From Kushneria indalinina DSM 14324 (lineage in GTDB: Bacteria > Pseudomonadota > Gammaproteobacteria > Pseudomonadales > Halomonadaceae), in assembly GCF_003385845.1 (NCBI RefSeq), contig NZ_QRDJ01000009.1:278510-342509 (forward strand): a stretch of DNA of 64,000 nucleotides, in the 5' to 3' direction. Under the pieces are notes generated by a model. It was not told the DNA's origin and did no database searches. It saw only the letters and a program-made list of their open reading frames with translations. This document shows, piece by piece, positions 43,703-52,061 of this stretch (position 1 is the first letter of the stretch; each line of letters begins with the position of its first letter). Both the position numbers and the translations under genes were made by a program.

Positions 43703-44656
43703 TCAAAGTTCGGCGCGAAAGGCCGCAATCGCCCGGATATCCTCGGGCGTGGTGCGACAGCAGCCACCGATCAGACGTGCCCCGCGGGCGTACCATTGCG
43801 CGGCCTGCTCGCCGAAACCGGCACCGTGCGAGATGCCACACCCCTGCCAGGTCCTGCTGGTGGCGTCATAGGTTTCCCCCGAGTTGGGATAGACGATCAG
43901 GGGCTTGTCGGTGGCGTTGGCCATCTGTTCCAGCAAGGAAGGAATGTGCTCAAGGGCCGTGCAGTTCACCCCCAGCGCGGCAATCTGGGGCTGGTCATTG
44001 AGCCAGCGGGCGCACTCGGCAATCGGCGTGCCTTCGCTGATGTGCTCGCCGTCTTGCGCGGTAAAGGTGATCCAGGCGCTCATATCGGGGAATTCACGCA
44101 GCACGGTCACCAGCGCTTTTGCCTCGGTCAGCGACGGCATGGTTTCACAGGCCAGCACATCGGCGCCGGCGGCCACCAGCGCGGCCATGCGGGCGCGGTG
44201 AAACGCCACCAGACCCGCCTCATCGATATTGTAGTGGCCGCGATACTCCGAACCGTCGGCCAGATACGCCCCGTAGGGCCCGACCGAGGCGGCGACCAGC
44301 GGCTTTGGCCGGCCCTCATGATTTGCCTCGCCCCAGAAATCGTCGCGCGCCTGCGCGGCAAGGCGCACCGAGCGGGTGATCAGCTCCAGCGCCTTGCTCT
44401 CGCTCATGCCGCGTGCCATGTAGCCCTCGATAGTGGCCTGATAGCTGGAAGTGATGGCGATATCAGCGCCGGCCCTGAAATAGTCCAGATGCACCTGGCG
44501 AATCAGCTCGGGGCTCTCGGCCAGTACGCGCGCCGACCAGAGGCTGTCGTTGAGATCGCAGCCGCGCGCTTCCAGCTCGGTGGCCAGCGCCCCATCGACG
44601 ATCAACAGCGGATGAGCAGCCAGGGCGTCAGCGATGGGGTTGGTAGCGGGGGTCAT
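43703..44656 (-). CDS. mmuM: Homocysteine S-methyltransferase
   Basis: Zinc-dependent methyltransferase of 317 residues that makes methionine from homocysteine using S-methylmethionine or (S)-adenosylmethionine. The TIM barrel begins [18 protein letters not shown]. Zinc ligands are Cys232 in GVNCT and Cys299/Cys300 in GGCCRT. The start overlaps the mmuP stop by ATGA, with AGGAGA upstream; a longer open frame has no homology. Together with the permease it forms the S-methylmethionine use pair known in E. coli as mmuPM. The gene order permease-enzyme matches. Confidence 0.94.
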   Translation of the reverse strand: MTPATNPIADALAAHPLLIVDGALATELEARGCDLNDSLWSARVLAESPELIRQVHLDYFRAGADIAITSSYQATIEGYMARGMSESKALELITRSVRLAAQARDDFWGEANHEGRPKPLVAASVGPYGAYLADGSEYRGHYNIDEAGLVAFHRARMAALVAAGADVLACETMPSLTEAKALVTVLREFPDMSAWITFTAQDGEHISEGTPIAECARWLNDQPQIAALGVNCTALEHIPSLLEQMANATDKPLIVYPNSGETYDATSRTWQGCGISHGAGFGEQAAQWYARGARLIGGCCRTTPEDIRAIAAFRAEL

Positions 44657-46092
44657 GGTCTCTCCTGAACACGGGAAGTGGGGGCACCCTTGCGGCGCGG
44701 GTCGGTCAGATAAAACGCCAGATAGCACAGGCCAATAAAGGGAATGCCGCAATACAGAGCGATGCGTTGAGTGGGGTCAAAGGCGATGCCGACAAAGCAC
44801 AGAAGGCAGGCGACAAAGGCCCCCAGCGGCACCCAGGGATAGAACGGTGTCCGGTAGCCGAGCGTGGCCGGATCGCCGCCGCCACGCACGAACTGGCGGC
44901 GAAAGCACATCTGGCTCACGGCAATGCTCATCCACACCGCCACCACGGCAAAGCCCGAGATCGACACCAGCACCAGATAGAGCGTGTCCGGCGCGAAGGC
45001 ACTCGAAAGCAGCGCCAGAAGCCCGCCGAGCATGCTGAACAACAGCGCATTGAGCGGAATGCCGCCGCGGGTCACGCGGGCAAAGACCGACGGCAGGGTG
45101 CGCTGCTCGCCCAGCGACCACAGCATGCGCGAGGCCGCATAAAGCCCCGAATTGGCCGCCGACAGCAGCGCCGTGATGATGACGAAGTTCATGATGTCAC
45201 CGGCGTGCGGGATGCCGGTCATGGCAAAGACGGTGACGAACGGGCTTTCAACCAGACCCGCCTGCTCGCGCGGCAGCATGGCGGCGATCACCACGATGGT
45301 GCCGACAAAAAAGACCACCAGCCGCCACAGCGTGGCGCGAATGGCGCGCGGCACGTTCTTCTCCGGGTCTTCGGTCTCCCCGGCCGCAATGCCGATCAGC
45401 TCGGTGCCGGAGAAGGCAAAGCTCACCGCCAGCATGGTGACCAGAATCGGCATGATGCCGGTAGGAAAGAACCCTTCTCGGGTGAGGTTATGAAACATCG
45501 GTGCCGGCTGGCCTTCCGGCCCGGCAAGACCGAAAATCGCCGCCGCCCCCACGATGATGAAGATCACCACGGTCGCCACCTTGATCAGCGAGAGCCAGAA
45601 CTCGGTCTCGGCAAAGATCTTCGGTGTAAAGGCGTTGGTCAGAAAGACAATCAGGGCAAAGAGCGCGCTCCAGATCCAGATCGGCACGTCTGGGAACCAC
45701 TTCGCCATCAAAAGCCCGGAGGCGGTGAACTCCGAGCCCAGCGCCACCGTCCAGGTCAGCCAGTAGAGCCAGGCCACCGTGTAGCCGGTGCCGGGGCCGA
45801 TATAGCGCGTGGCATGGGCGCTGAAGGCGCCGGTTTCGGGCATGTGCACGGACAGCTCGCCCAGACACATCATCACCAGATAAACCACTACCCCGCCGAT
45901 CAGGTAGGCGAGGATCGCCCCCATGGGGCCGGCCTGATTGACGGTATAGCCCGAACTCAGAAAGAGGCCGGTGCCGATCACGCCGCCCAGTGACAGCATC
46001 ACCAGGTGACGCGACTGCATGCTGCGCTTGAAATCGCGGGACGTGCCGCGGGGCTCGGGAATCTCCGGGCCGTCGGATGACATGTTGCTCAT
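44653..46092 (-). CDS. mmuP: S-methylmethionine permease-type amino acid transporter (APC family)
   Basis: Inner-membrane amino acid permease of 479 residues with 12 hydrophobic segments. The APC N-terminal motif [22 protein letters not shown] is near residue 28 (core [14 protein letters not shown]), followed by [20 protein letters not shown]. The AAT-subfamily motif [19 protein letters not shown] is in TM6. Its 4-nt overlap with mmuM makes S-methylmethionine the likely substrate, though related permeases carry other amino acids. No Met-responsive operator (S-box or MetJ box) was recognised upstream. Confidence 0.9.
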   Translation of the reverse strand: MSNMSSDGPEIPEPRGTSRDFKRSMQSRHLVMLSLGGVIGTGLFLSSGYTVNQAGPMGAILAYLIGGVVVYLVMMCLGELSVHMPETGAFSAHATRYIGPGTGYTVAWLYWLTWTVALGSEFTASGLLMAKWFPDVPIWIWSALFALIVFLTNAFTPKIFAETEFWLSLIKVATVVIFIIVGAAAIFGLAGPEGQPAPMFHNLTREGFFPTGIMPILVTMLAVSFAFSGTELIGIAAGETEDPEKNVPRAIRATLWRLVVFFVGTIVVIAAMLPREQAGLVESPFVTVFAMTGIPHAGDIMNFVIITALLSAANSGLYAASRMLWSLGEQRTLPSVFARVTRGGIPLNALLFSMLGGLLALLSSAFAPDTLYLVLVSISGFAVVAVWMSIAVSQMCFRRQFVRGGGDPATLGYRTPFYPWVPLGAFVACLLCFVGIAFDPTQRIALYCGIPFIGLCYLAFYLTDPRRKGAPTSRVQERP

Positions 46093-46114
46093 GACGCTCT
46101 GCTACCGGTTGCCA

Positions 46115-46144
46115 TAAAAAAACGCCCTTCAATAAATGAAAGGC
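46115..46144 (-). terminator. Rho-independent terminator after DMT exporter
   Basis: Stem GCCTTTCA / TGAAGGGC (one G-U pair) with a TTTAT loop followed by G and a run of T on the minus strand. It lies 37 nt past the exporter stop and just before mmuP. Confidence 0.8.
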
Positions 46145-46180
46145 ATAAGAGCGCGCATTATACGGCCCATGCGCGCGGCG

Positions 46181-47074
46181 TCATCCTCGGGTACCTTGTC
46201 GGCGGGCTCGTGCCGGCAGCAGCGTCAGAAGCCCGGCGCCCATGATCAGCAGCATACCCGTGAGCGTAAAAAAATCGGGATGCTCACCCAACAGAACGAC
46301 ACCCCAGAGCACGACAAAAACCAGATAGCTGTAATCAAAGGTGGCGATCACCAATGGCTGGCCGCGCTGATAGGCCAGCGCCATGGTGATACTGGCAATC
46401 ACGATTAATCCCCCAAGGGCAGCCGCCAGCACCCAATGCGAGATATTCGTGGCGTGCCAGCCGGAGAAAATGAAGGCATGCCGCGCAACCAGATCCGCCT
46501 GAAGCGGCCACCAGTTAAACAACAACAGCATGCCAAGCCCTGTCAGGAGGAAGGCAAGGTTCAGTCCCAACGAGAGCATCAGAGCATGTTCCTGCCGACA
46601 GCGATAACGCGTGACCAACGCCGCCAAGGCATAACAGGCAGCAGCACTTAGCGGCAGCAGCATCTGCCAAGACACACGCTCGACACCCGGGCGCAGCATT
46701 ACCAGTACACCGCCAAAGCCTGTTAGAACGGCCAACAGGGTTCTTGGACTCCAGCGACCCTTTCGGGAACAGGCCATAAACAGGGCCATGAAAAGTGGGA
46801 AGGTATATACGCCAGCCGCCACTACCGACAGGCTCAGGGCCGGCAGCGCGGCATAAACCATCGCCCACATGACGGCCATCAACAGGCTGCGGCATATCAG
46901 CCAGCCGAGTCCTTCAGGTCGTTGGCAATGTCCCCTCGCCATCATGATCAACAGCAAGAGTGGAAGCGCAAAAAGGCTTCGCAACACATAAAGCTGCCCG
47001 ATACTGGTATCAGCACTGTTCAGCTTGATCAGCGCATCGCTGAGCGAAATGGCCAGTGCCGAGAGAATGATCAT
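46181..47074 (-). CDS. EamA/DMT superfamily exporter
   Basis: Inner-membrane drug/metabolite transporter of 297 residues with ten hydrophobic helices in two EamA repeats. The first repeat contains LSDALIKLNSADTSIGQLYVLRSLFALP (core GQLYVLRSLFALP), the second ITMALAYQRGQPLVIATFDYSYLVFVVLWG (core AYQRGQPLVIATFDYS), ending with a GEHPDFFTLTG motif typical of RhaT/YdcZ-like exporters. The frame is open 63 codons upstream but that part is not membrane-like and overlaps the divergent LysR promoter, so ATG 47074 is used. It is likely regulated by the divergent LysR protein. Substrate unknown. Confidence 0.85.
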   Translation of the reverse strand: MIILSALAISLSDALIKLNSADTSIGQLYVLRSLFALPLLLLIMMARGHCQRPEGLGWLICRSLLMAVMWAMVYAALPALSLSVVAAGVYTFPLFMALFMACSRKGRWSPRTLLAVLTGFGGVLVMLRPGVERVSWQMLLPLSAAACYALAALVTRYRCRQEHALMLSLGLNLAFLLTGLGMLLLFNWWPLQADLVARHAFIFSGWHATNISHWVLAAALGGLIVIASITMALAYQRGQPLVIATFDYSYLVFVVLWGVVLLGEHPDFFTLTGMLLIMGAGLLTLLPARARRQGTRG

Positions 47075-47226
47075 GGCGATCGCCAGGACGTTATCAACAT
47101 GACATCGGAAGAGGTTATGCACGCAGAAATCTCCAGGGAAGCGGTGATGACGTAAAGTGTTCCACGTGCATGACCAGTCTTCACACGATGTCTGGTACGA
47201 CTCACTTGACCCGGGATCAAGCGAAC

Positions 47227-48156
47227 ATGAGCCGACTACGCAGTGAGCTGCCACCCATGGCAACCCTGCTGCCCTTTGAAGCTGCCGCCCGACTGGGCAG
47301 CTTCAAGAAGGCAGCCGAAGAGCTGTGCCTGACGCAGGCCGCTATCAGCCGCCAGATCAGGGCGCTGGAAGAGAATATGGGCGTGGCGCTATTCGAACGT
47401 CATTATCGTGAAGTACGACTGACCAGGGCAGGAAATACGCTGGCGGCTGCCGTGACATCAGGTCTTGAGGAGATTGCCGGCTGTACCAGCCGGTTGCGTC
47501 ATCAGCAGGGACAGCGAGAGGTCGTGCTGTTCACGGAGCTGTATGTCGCCATGTACTGGCTGGTGCCCCGGCTTGCCGAATTCAGATCAAATCACCCTGA
47601 CATCACCATACGACTCAACGCTTCCAGCCAGCCGCTGAGCCGGGCCGAAGAACGTTTCGATCTCGCCCTGCAGTGCACCGGCCGTCCCAGTGGTCTGCTG
47701 CAGCCGATACTGTCGGTCCCGGATACGGTCTTTCCCATCTGCAGCCCGGCGCTGGCCGCTGAAGCGTCGCTGGATATCGAGGACCTTCTCGCGCTGCCGC
47801 TGCTGCATTTCAGGGAGGAGCTACAGGACAACTGGATGGGCTGGCATGAATGGTTTGCCGCGCTGGGCAAGACACCAGCCATCCCGGAAGGCAACTGTTT
47901 TGACAGCTACCCGGTCATGTTACAGGCCGTGATGGCCGGTCAGGGGATAGGGCTGGGTTGGGCCGGTGGTCTGGACGAGCTACTGGCCAATAACACTCTG
48001 GTACGCCCGAGCCGACAGCGCGTTCATCTACCGGAGGGCATGTCCCTCTATCGTGCCCGACATATCCGAGACCAGACAGCGACCCGGATTGTGCAGGCAT
48101 GGCTGACGGCAAAATTGCAGGCTCCCCCGAGCGTGACGCAAATCGACAGTCACTGA
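47227..48156 (+). CDS. LysR family transcriptional regulator (GcvA-like)
   Basis: Regulator of 309 residues. The helix-turn-helix is at about residues 15-65 (RLGSFKKAAEELCLTQAAISRQI), and PFEAAARLGSFKKAA with ISRQIRALEENMGVALFERHYR is typical of the GcvA/AmpR group. The effector domain follows to the C-terminus. ATG 47227 gives the usual N-terminus; another in-frame ATG lies 19 codons earlier. It is divergent from the DMT exporter and is the natural candidate for its regulator. A parS site lies 9 bp after its stop. Confidence 0.91.
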   Translation: MSRLRSELPPMATLLPFEAAARLGSFKKAAEELCLTQAAISRQIRALEENMGVALFERHYREVRLTRAGNTLAAAVTSGLEEIAGCTSRLRHQQGQREVVLFTELYVAMYWLVPRLAEFRSNHPDITIRLNASSQPLSRAEERFDLALQCTGRPSGLLQPILSVPDTVFPICSPALAAEASLDIEDLLALPLLHFREELQDNWMGWHEWFAALGKTPAIPEGNCFDSYPVMLQAVMAGQGIGLGWAGGLDELLANNTLVRPSRQRVHLPEGMSLYRARHIRDQTATRIVQAWLTAKLQAPPSVTQIDSH

Positions 48157-48164
48157 ATATGCCG

Positions 48165-48180
48165 TGTTTCACGTGAAACA
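48165..48180. other. parS (ParB-binding) site, perfect consensus, intergenic
   Basis: Second perfect copy of TGTTTCACGTGAAACA, 9 bp after the LysR stop codon in the 77-bp convergent gap to yjdM. It is 33.3 kb from the copy at 14897-14912. Exact 16-bp identity of two separate sites makes chance unlikely. Confidence 0.9.
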
Positions 48181-48233
48181 TCCGACTTTCGATCCCGGTG
48201 TGCCGAACGACAGGACGAAAATTCGATACCCTG

Positions 48234-48581
48234 TCAGGCCTTTTTGACGAACTCCGACTTGAGCTTCATCGCGCCGATGCCGTCGATTTTGCAGTCGATG
48301 TCATGATCGCCGTCGACCAGGCGGATATTTTTCACTCGCGTGCCAACCTTCACCACCTGTGACGAGCCCTTGATCTTGAGATCCTTGATCACCGTGATGG
48401 TGTCGCCATCGATCAGCACATTGCCGTGGGCATCACGGATGTCACGGCTGTCTTCGGCGGAAGAGGCGGCGTCGTCACCGGACTGCGCCCATTCATGGCC
48501 GCACATGGGGCAGACGAACATGGCGCCATCTTCGTAGGTGTAGTCGGCGTCGCAGGCGGGGCAATGGGGCAGTGCTGACAT
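48234..48581 (-). CDS. yjdM: YjdM/PhnA family zinc-ribbon protein
   Basis: Small cytoplasmic protein of 115 residues, the usual size for the alkylphosphonate-uptake-operon protein PhnA (now YjdM). The N-terminal zinc ribbon is [21 protein letters not shown], with the four cysteines as CPAC and CPMC. The C-terminal PhnA domain has [20 protein letters not shown] (core [16 protein letters not shown]) and ends [13 protein letters not shown]. Start fixed by AGGA about 8 nt before the ATG. Despite the name, this family is not required for phosphonate use; its biochemical role is unclear. Confidence 0.93.
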   Translation of the reverse strand: MSALPHCPACDADYTYEDGAMFVCPMCGHEWAQSGDDAASSAEDSRDIRDAHGNVLIDGDTITVIKDLKIKGSSQVVKVGTRVKNIRLVDGDHDIDCKIDGIGAMKLKSEFVKKA

Positions 48582-48659
48582 TCGATTGTCCTGTTGGAAG
48601 CGTAAACGGGCAGGCATCTTACGCGTTTTGACCGCTCGGAACCGCACTATTTGGCTGCC

Positions 48660-48681
48660 CCGGGCCATGGTCATGGCCCGG
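48660..48681. terminator. Hairpin downstream of sugar symporter gene
   Basis: Perfect 10-bp stem CCGGGCCATG / CATGGCCCGG with only GT between arms, 18 nt past the symporter stop at 48699. No T-run follows on the minus strand, so terminator function is uncertain. Confidence 0.4.
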
Positions 48682-48698
48682 AGCGTGCCCGATCGATT

Positions 48699-50111
48699 TC
48701 ACGAGGGGCGGGGTGCGGGGCCGTTTGAAGCGCCCTCCTCGTCTTGTGATGGTGCGTACTCGCGATCCTCGCTGCGCGCCTGCAGGTCACGGCGAATGCG
48801 ATCCATGTCCGCATCCCCCAGTCCGAAGGCCCAGATGGCGACATTCATCGCCACGCAGATGGCGGCAGGAATCAGGGTCAGCATCAAGGTAATCGCCAGC
48901 AGCGCCGAGCTGCCCTGCTGTTCGAGGTCGGCGTCATAGCCACCCCAGGAGAGCAGAAAGCCGATCAGGCCGCCGCCAAACGCCAGCCCCAGCTTGAGAA
49001 AGAAGAGATTGCCGGCAAAGGAGACCCCGGTCAGGCGGTGACGGTGACGCCATTCGCCGTAATCCTCGGCGTCAGCCATCAGCGCCCAGGAGATCGGCGT
49101 GCCGATGCCGTGGAAGAAGTTGACCAGCACAAAGACCGTCGTGGCGACCACCAGCAGGCTGCCCGGCACCACAAACAGCCCTATCGAGGCCAGAATCAGC
49201 AGCGCCGTGCTGGCCATGAACACCTGGCGCTTGCTGACTCTCCCGGTAATCAGGGGGGACAGGGCCGTGCCGGCCATCTTGCCCACCACGCCCAGCGTCA
49301 CGAAAATCGAGATACCGGTGGCGCCGAGGCCCAGCACCCAGTCGGCGTAGTACACGGCCGCCCCCTGACGCAGAAAGAACTGCAGGGCCTGCAAAAAGGT
49401 AATGCTCAGGATGATGCGCCACTTGGGGTTGGCCGCCAGGGTGCGCAGATCCCGCCAGGGGTTGCGGCTGTTCTGTGCCGGCGGCGTAACGCGCTCGCGC
49501 ACGGTGGCAAAGCAGAACCCGAACATGAACAGCGCAATCACGCACATCAGCCCCATCGCGATCTGAAAGCCCCGCGCCTCGTCGCCGTCACCGATCCATT
49601 CCACCAGCGGCAGCAGACCGCTGTTGAGAATCAGATAGGCCACGCCCACCAGCACGAAGCGCCACGACTGGCACGACACCCGCTCGCGGTGGTCATCGGT
49701 GATCACACCGCCCAATGCGCAGTAGGGGATGTTGACGGCTGTGTACAGCAACGACATCGCCCCATAGGTGACAAAGGCGTAAATGATTTTGCCCTGATCC
49801 GACCAGTCCGGGGTGGTGAACATCAGTACGCAGGCGATCGCCAGCGGCACCGGAATAAACAGAATCCAGGGGCGAAAGCGGCCCCAGCGGCTACGGGTAC
49901 GGTCGGCAATGGCGCCCATGAGCGGGTCGGTGACGGCATCCACGACGCGCATCGACAAAAAGATGGTGCCGACCACGGCCGGCGAGATGCCGTAGACGTC
50001 GGTATAGAAATACGACAGATACATCACAACGGCGGCAAAGGTCATGTTATTGCCGGCGTCGCCCATGCCAAAGCCGATCTTTTCAAGCGTGCTGATACTG
50101 CCCTTGCCCAT
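48699..50111 (-). CDS. GPH family sugar:cation symporter (copy 1)
   Basis: Inner-membrane glycoside-pentoside-hexuronide symporter of 470 residues with 12 hydrophobic helices. GPH marks: EKIGFGMGDAGNNMTF in TM1, MGAIADRTRSRWGRFRPWILF (core ADRTRSRWGRFRPW), and MADAEDYGEW in the second half. ATG 50111 is supported by GGAGA upstream; 19 further codons are open. The first 210 residues are nearly identical to copy 2 (52062-53480), while the second half is clearly diverged. A terminator and an inverted repeat separate it from the GH51 gene, so it has its own promoter. Likely substrate: arabinosides or arabino-oligosaccharides. Confidence 0.93.
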   Translation of the reverse strand: MGKGSISTLEKIGFGMGDAGNNMTFAAVVMYLSYFYTDVYGISPAVVGTIFLSMRVVDAVTDPLMGAIADRTRSRWGRFRPWILFIPVPLAIACVLMFTTPDWSDQGKIIYAFVTYGAMSLLYTAVNIPYCALGGVITDDHRERVSCQSWRFVLVGVAYLILNSGLLPLVEWIGDGDEARGFQIAMGLMCVIALFMFGFCFATVRERVTPPAQNSRNPWRDLRTLAANPKWRIILSITFLQALQFFLRQGAAVYYADWVLGLGATGISIFVTLGVVGKMAGTALSPLITGRVSKRQVFMASTALLILASIGLFVVPGSLLVVATTVFVLVNFFHGIGTPISWALMADAEDYGEWRHRHRLTGVSFAGNLFFLKLGLAFGGGLIGFLLSWGGYDADLEQQGSSALLAITLMLTLIPAAICVAMNVAIWAFGLGDADMDRIRRDLQARSEDREYAPSQDEEGASNGPAPRPS

Positions 50112-50223
50112 GCCTGTCTCCGTGCGGGGAATCGGATCGCCGCGACCTGCCTCCAGCAGATCGCCCATCGTTCGACCCTATGAGCGCCGCTACGCGAGAC
50201 ACCAATGCACACACGAATAACAG

Positions 50224-50243
50224 CAATAACTGATGTGTTATTG
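50224..50243. promoter_or_regulatory. Inverted repeat, candidate operator for symporter copy 1
   Basis: Perfect 7-bp arms CAATAAC and GTTATTG separated by 6 nt (TGATGT), 113 bp upstream of the symporter start. The geometry (7-6-7, 20 bp) is the same as the repeat at 55841-55860 before the galactoside operon, although the arm sequences differ. Confidence 0.5.
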
Positions 50244-50344
50244 ATCAACCAGGACACCTGATGAGGCTGAAGATTTTCGCTGCTGCTGATTGTCGACCCC
50301 ACACCAAGGTTGTAGCGGCCTCCCGGAATCATTGGTCGAAGACA

Positions 50345-50360
50345 TGTTTCACATGAAACA
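50345..50360. other. parS-like palindrome with one mismatch
   Basis: TGTTTCACATGAAACA differs from the parS consensus only at position 9 (A for G), which removes the central CpG of the palindrome. It lies in the gap upstream of symporter copy 1, 2.2 kb from the perfect copy at 48165. It may be a weaker ParB site. Confidence 0.6.
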
Positions 50361-50426
50361 CACCGCCTCGGCCCTGCCCTGCCCGTTTCAACTGCCGGCC
50401 TTTCACCATCGGCGGATGGCAGCATC

Positions 50427-50461
50427 AAAAAAGCCGGCGTCGCCTTATGGCGACGCCGGCT
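50427..50461 (-). terminator. Rho-independent terminator after GH51 gene
   Basis: Perfect 13-bp stem AGCCGGCGTCGCC / GGCGACGCCGGCT with a 4-nt loop; the minus strand continues with six T. It lies 47 nt past the arabinofuranosidase stop. Confidence 0.92.
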
Positions 50462-50508
50462 CGGGGTACGCGATCAACGCTGATCGCGCCCGGGGCTACG
50501 TATCTGTC

Positions 50509-52026
50509 TTACGCGGCGCCCACCGACAGGCGAATGACGTGATAGCTCAGCGGCGGCAGGCTGCCCTTGAGCGCGCCGTCTTCAACGCCGACGCCCTCGC
50601 CCGCTACCGGGCGCACCTGATCCGGCTGGCTGGCCGTGTTGACGACCTTCATCTGCGGATGGTTGATGCACTGATGCTCGACCAGCCGAGCGTTTTCAAA
50701 GCCGTGCAGCGCCACGTTCAGATCCAGCGCCTCCTTCTGATGCCGGTTGACGGCGAAGAGCGTCACGAACCCGCCCTCGTCATCGTGAACGGCAGAGACA
50801 TCCAGACACGGCACGTCCTCGAGCTCGCGGGTCTGGTAGGTGGGGCCATCCACGGCCAGCTGCAGGGCCTTGCCGCGGCCGTAGCGCGAGGCAAACATCA
50901 GCGGGTAGAAGATGGTCTGGCGCCACACGTCGCCACCGGTGTCGGTCATGATCGGCGCGATCACGTTGACCAGCTGGGCAATACAGGCGATGCGCACCCG
51001 ATCCGAGCGGCGAATGAAGGTGTTGATCACGCAGCCGATCAGCAGCGCGTCCTCGACGTTGTAGACGTCTTCGAGAATCGGCGGCGCAAACGGCCAGTCG
51101 CTGCCTTCCAGCACGCGTCGGTCCTGCTGCACGCTGTGATACCAGACGTTCCACTCATCAAAGCAGATATGGACCTGATGGCGGGTGCGCTTCTTGGCCT
51201 GGATGTAGTCGATGACGCCGGCAATCGACATGATGTAGCGATCGAGCTGCTCGGCCAGCGCCAGATAGTCGCCCAGCTGGTCCTCGTGGTTGGTGAAGTA
51301 CATGTGCAGCGAGATGTGATCGACCGTCTCGTAGCAATGATCCAGCACTGTGGCTTCCCACTCCGGGTAGCTGGCCATCTTCGGGTTGGAGGAGCCGCAG
51401 GCGACCAGTTCCAGCGAGCGGTCATAGGCCTTGAGCGCCTTGCCGGTCTCGTTGGCCAGATGGCCGTACTCCGCCGCACTCTTGTGGCCGATCTGCCAGG
51501 GGCCGTCCATCTCGTTGCCCAGACACCATAGCCGCACGTTCCACGGGTCCTTGCGACCGTTTTTGATGCGCTCATCGCTCCAGGCGCTGCCGCCGGGGTG
51601 GTTAACGTACTCCAGGAAGTTGCGCGCCTCATCAATACCGCGCGAGCCCAGATTGACCGCCAGCATCATCTCGATGCCGGCCTGCTCGCACCAGTCGGCA
51701 AATTCATGGATGCCGACCTGGTTGGATTCACGGCTGTGCCAGGCCAGATCCAGCCGCACCGGGCGCTCCTCGCGCGGGCCGATGCCGTCTTCCCAGTTGT
51801 AGGCCGAGACGAAGTTGCCGCCCGGGTAGCGCACCAGCGGCGGGGCCAGCTCGCGCACCAGCGACAGCACATCCTGACGAAAGCCGTTGGCGTCCGCCTG
51901 CGGATGGCCGGGCTCATAGATGCCGCCGTAGATGGCGCGTCCCATGTGCTCGAGAAAGGCACTGTAGAGACGCCCGTCGATGGTGCTGGTGACAAAGTCG
52001 CGGTGCAGGGTCACGCGGGTCTGCAT
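50509..52026 (-). CDS. abfA: GH51 alpha-L-arabinofuranosidase
   Basis: Intracellular exo-enzyme of 505 residues that removes terminal L-arabinofuranose from arabinan or arabinoxylan fragments. GH51 marks: FLEHMGRAIYGGIYEPGHP near residue 24, VRYPGGNFVSAYNWEDGIG, acid/base Glu172 in CLGNEMDGPW, and nucleophile Glu291 in CFDEWNVW. No signal peptide. The chosen ATG has GGGAGA upstream; an ATG 12 codons earlier overlaps the symporter stop (TGATG) and would also be coupled. Cotranscribed with symporter copy 2, which should import its substrate. Confidence 0.95.
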   Translation of the reverse strand: MQTRVTLHRDFVTSTIDGRLYSAFLEHMGRAIYGGIYEPGHPQADANGFRQDVLSLVRELAPPLVRYPGGNFVSAYNWEDGIGPREERPVRLDLAWHSRESNQVGIHEFADWCEQAGIEMMLAVNLGSRGIDEARNFLEYVNHPGGSAWSDERIKNGRKDPWNVRLWCLGNEMDGPWQIGHKSAAEYGHLANETGKALKAYDRSLELVACGSSNPKMASYPEWEATVLDHCYETVDHISLHMYFTNHEDQLGDYLALAEQLDRYIMSIAGVIDYIQAKKRTRHQVHICFDEWNVWYHSVQQDRRVLEGSDWPFAPPILEDVYNVEDALLIGCVINTFIRRSDRVRIACIAQLVNVIAPIMTDTGGDVWRQTIFYPLMFASRYGRGKALQLAVDGPTYQTRELEDVPCLDVSAVHDDEGGFVTLFAVNRHQKEALDLNVALHGFENARLVEHQCINHPQMKVVNTASQPDQVRPVAGEGVGVEDGALKGSLPPLSYHVIRLSVGAA

Positions 52027-52061
52027 GGGGGAATTCTCCCGGTCAGTGGTCATGGTCAACA

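Larger units (their letters stand above)
50112..50508. other. Regulatory gap upstream of symporter copy 1
   Basis: This 397-bp gap contains no gene. From left to right it holds the inverted repeat at 50224-50243, a one-mismatch parS-like palindrome at 50345-50360, and the terminator of the GH51 transcript at 50427-50461. The promoter of symporter copy 1 must lie in its left part. Confidence 0.7.
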
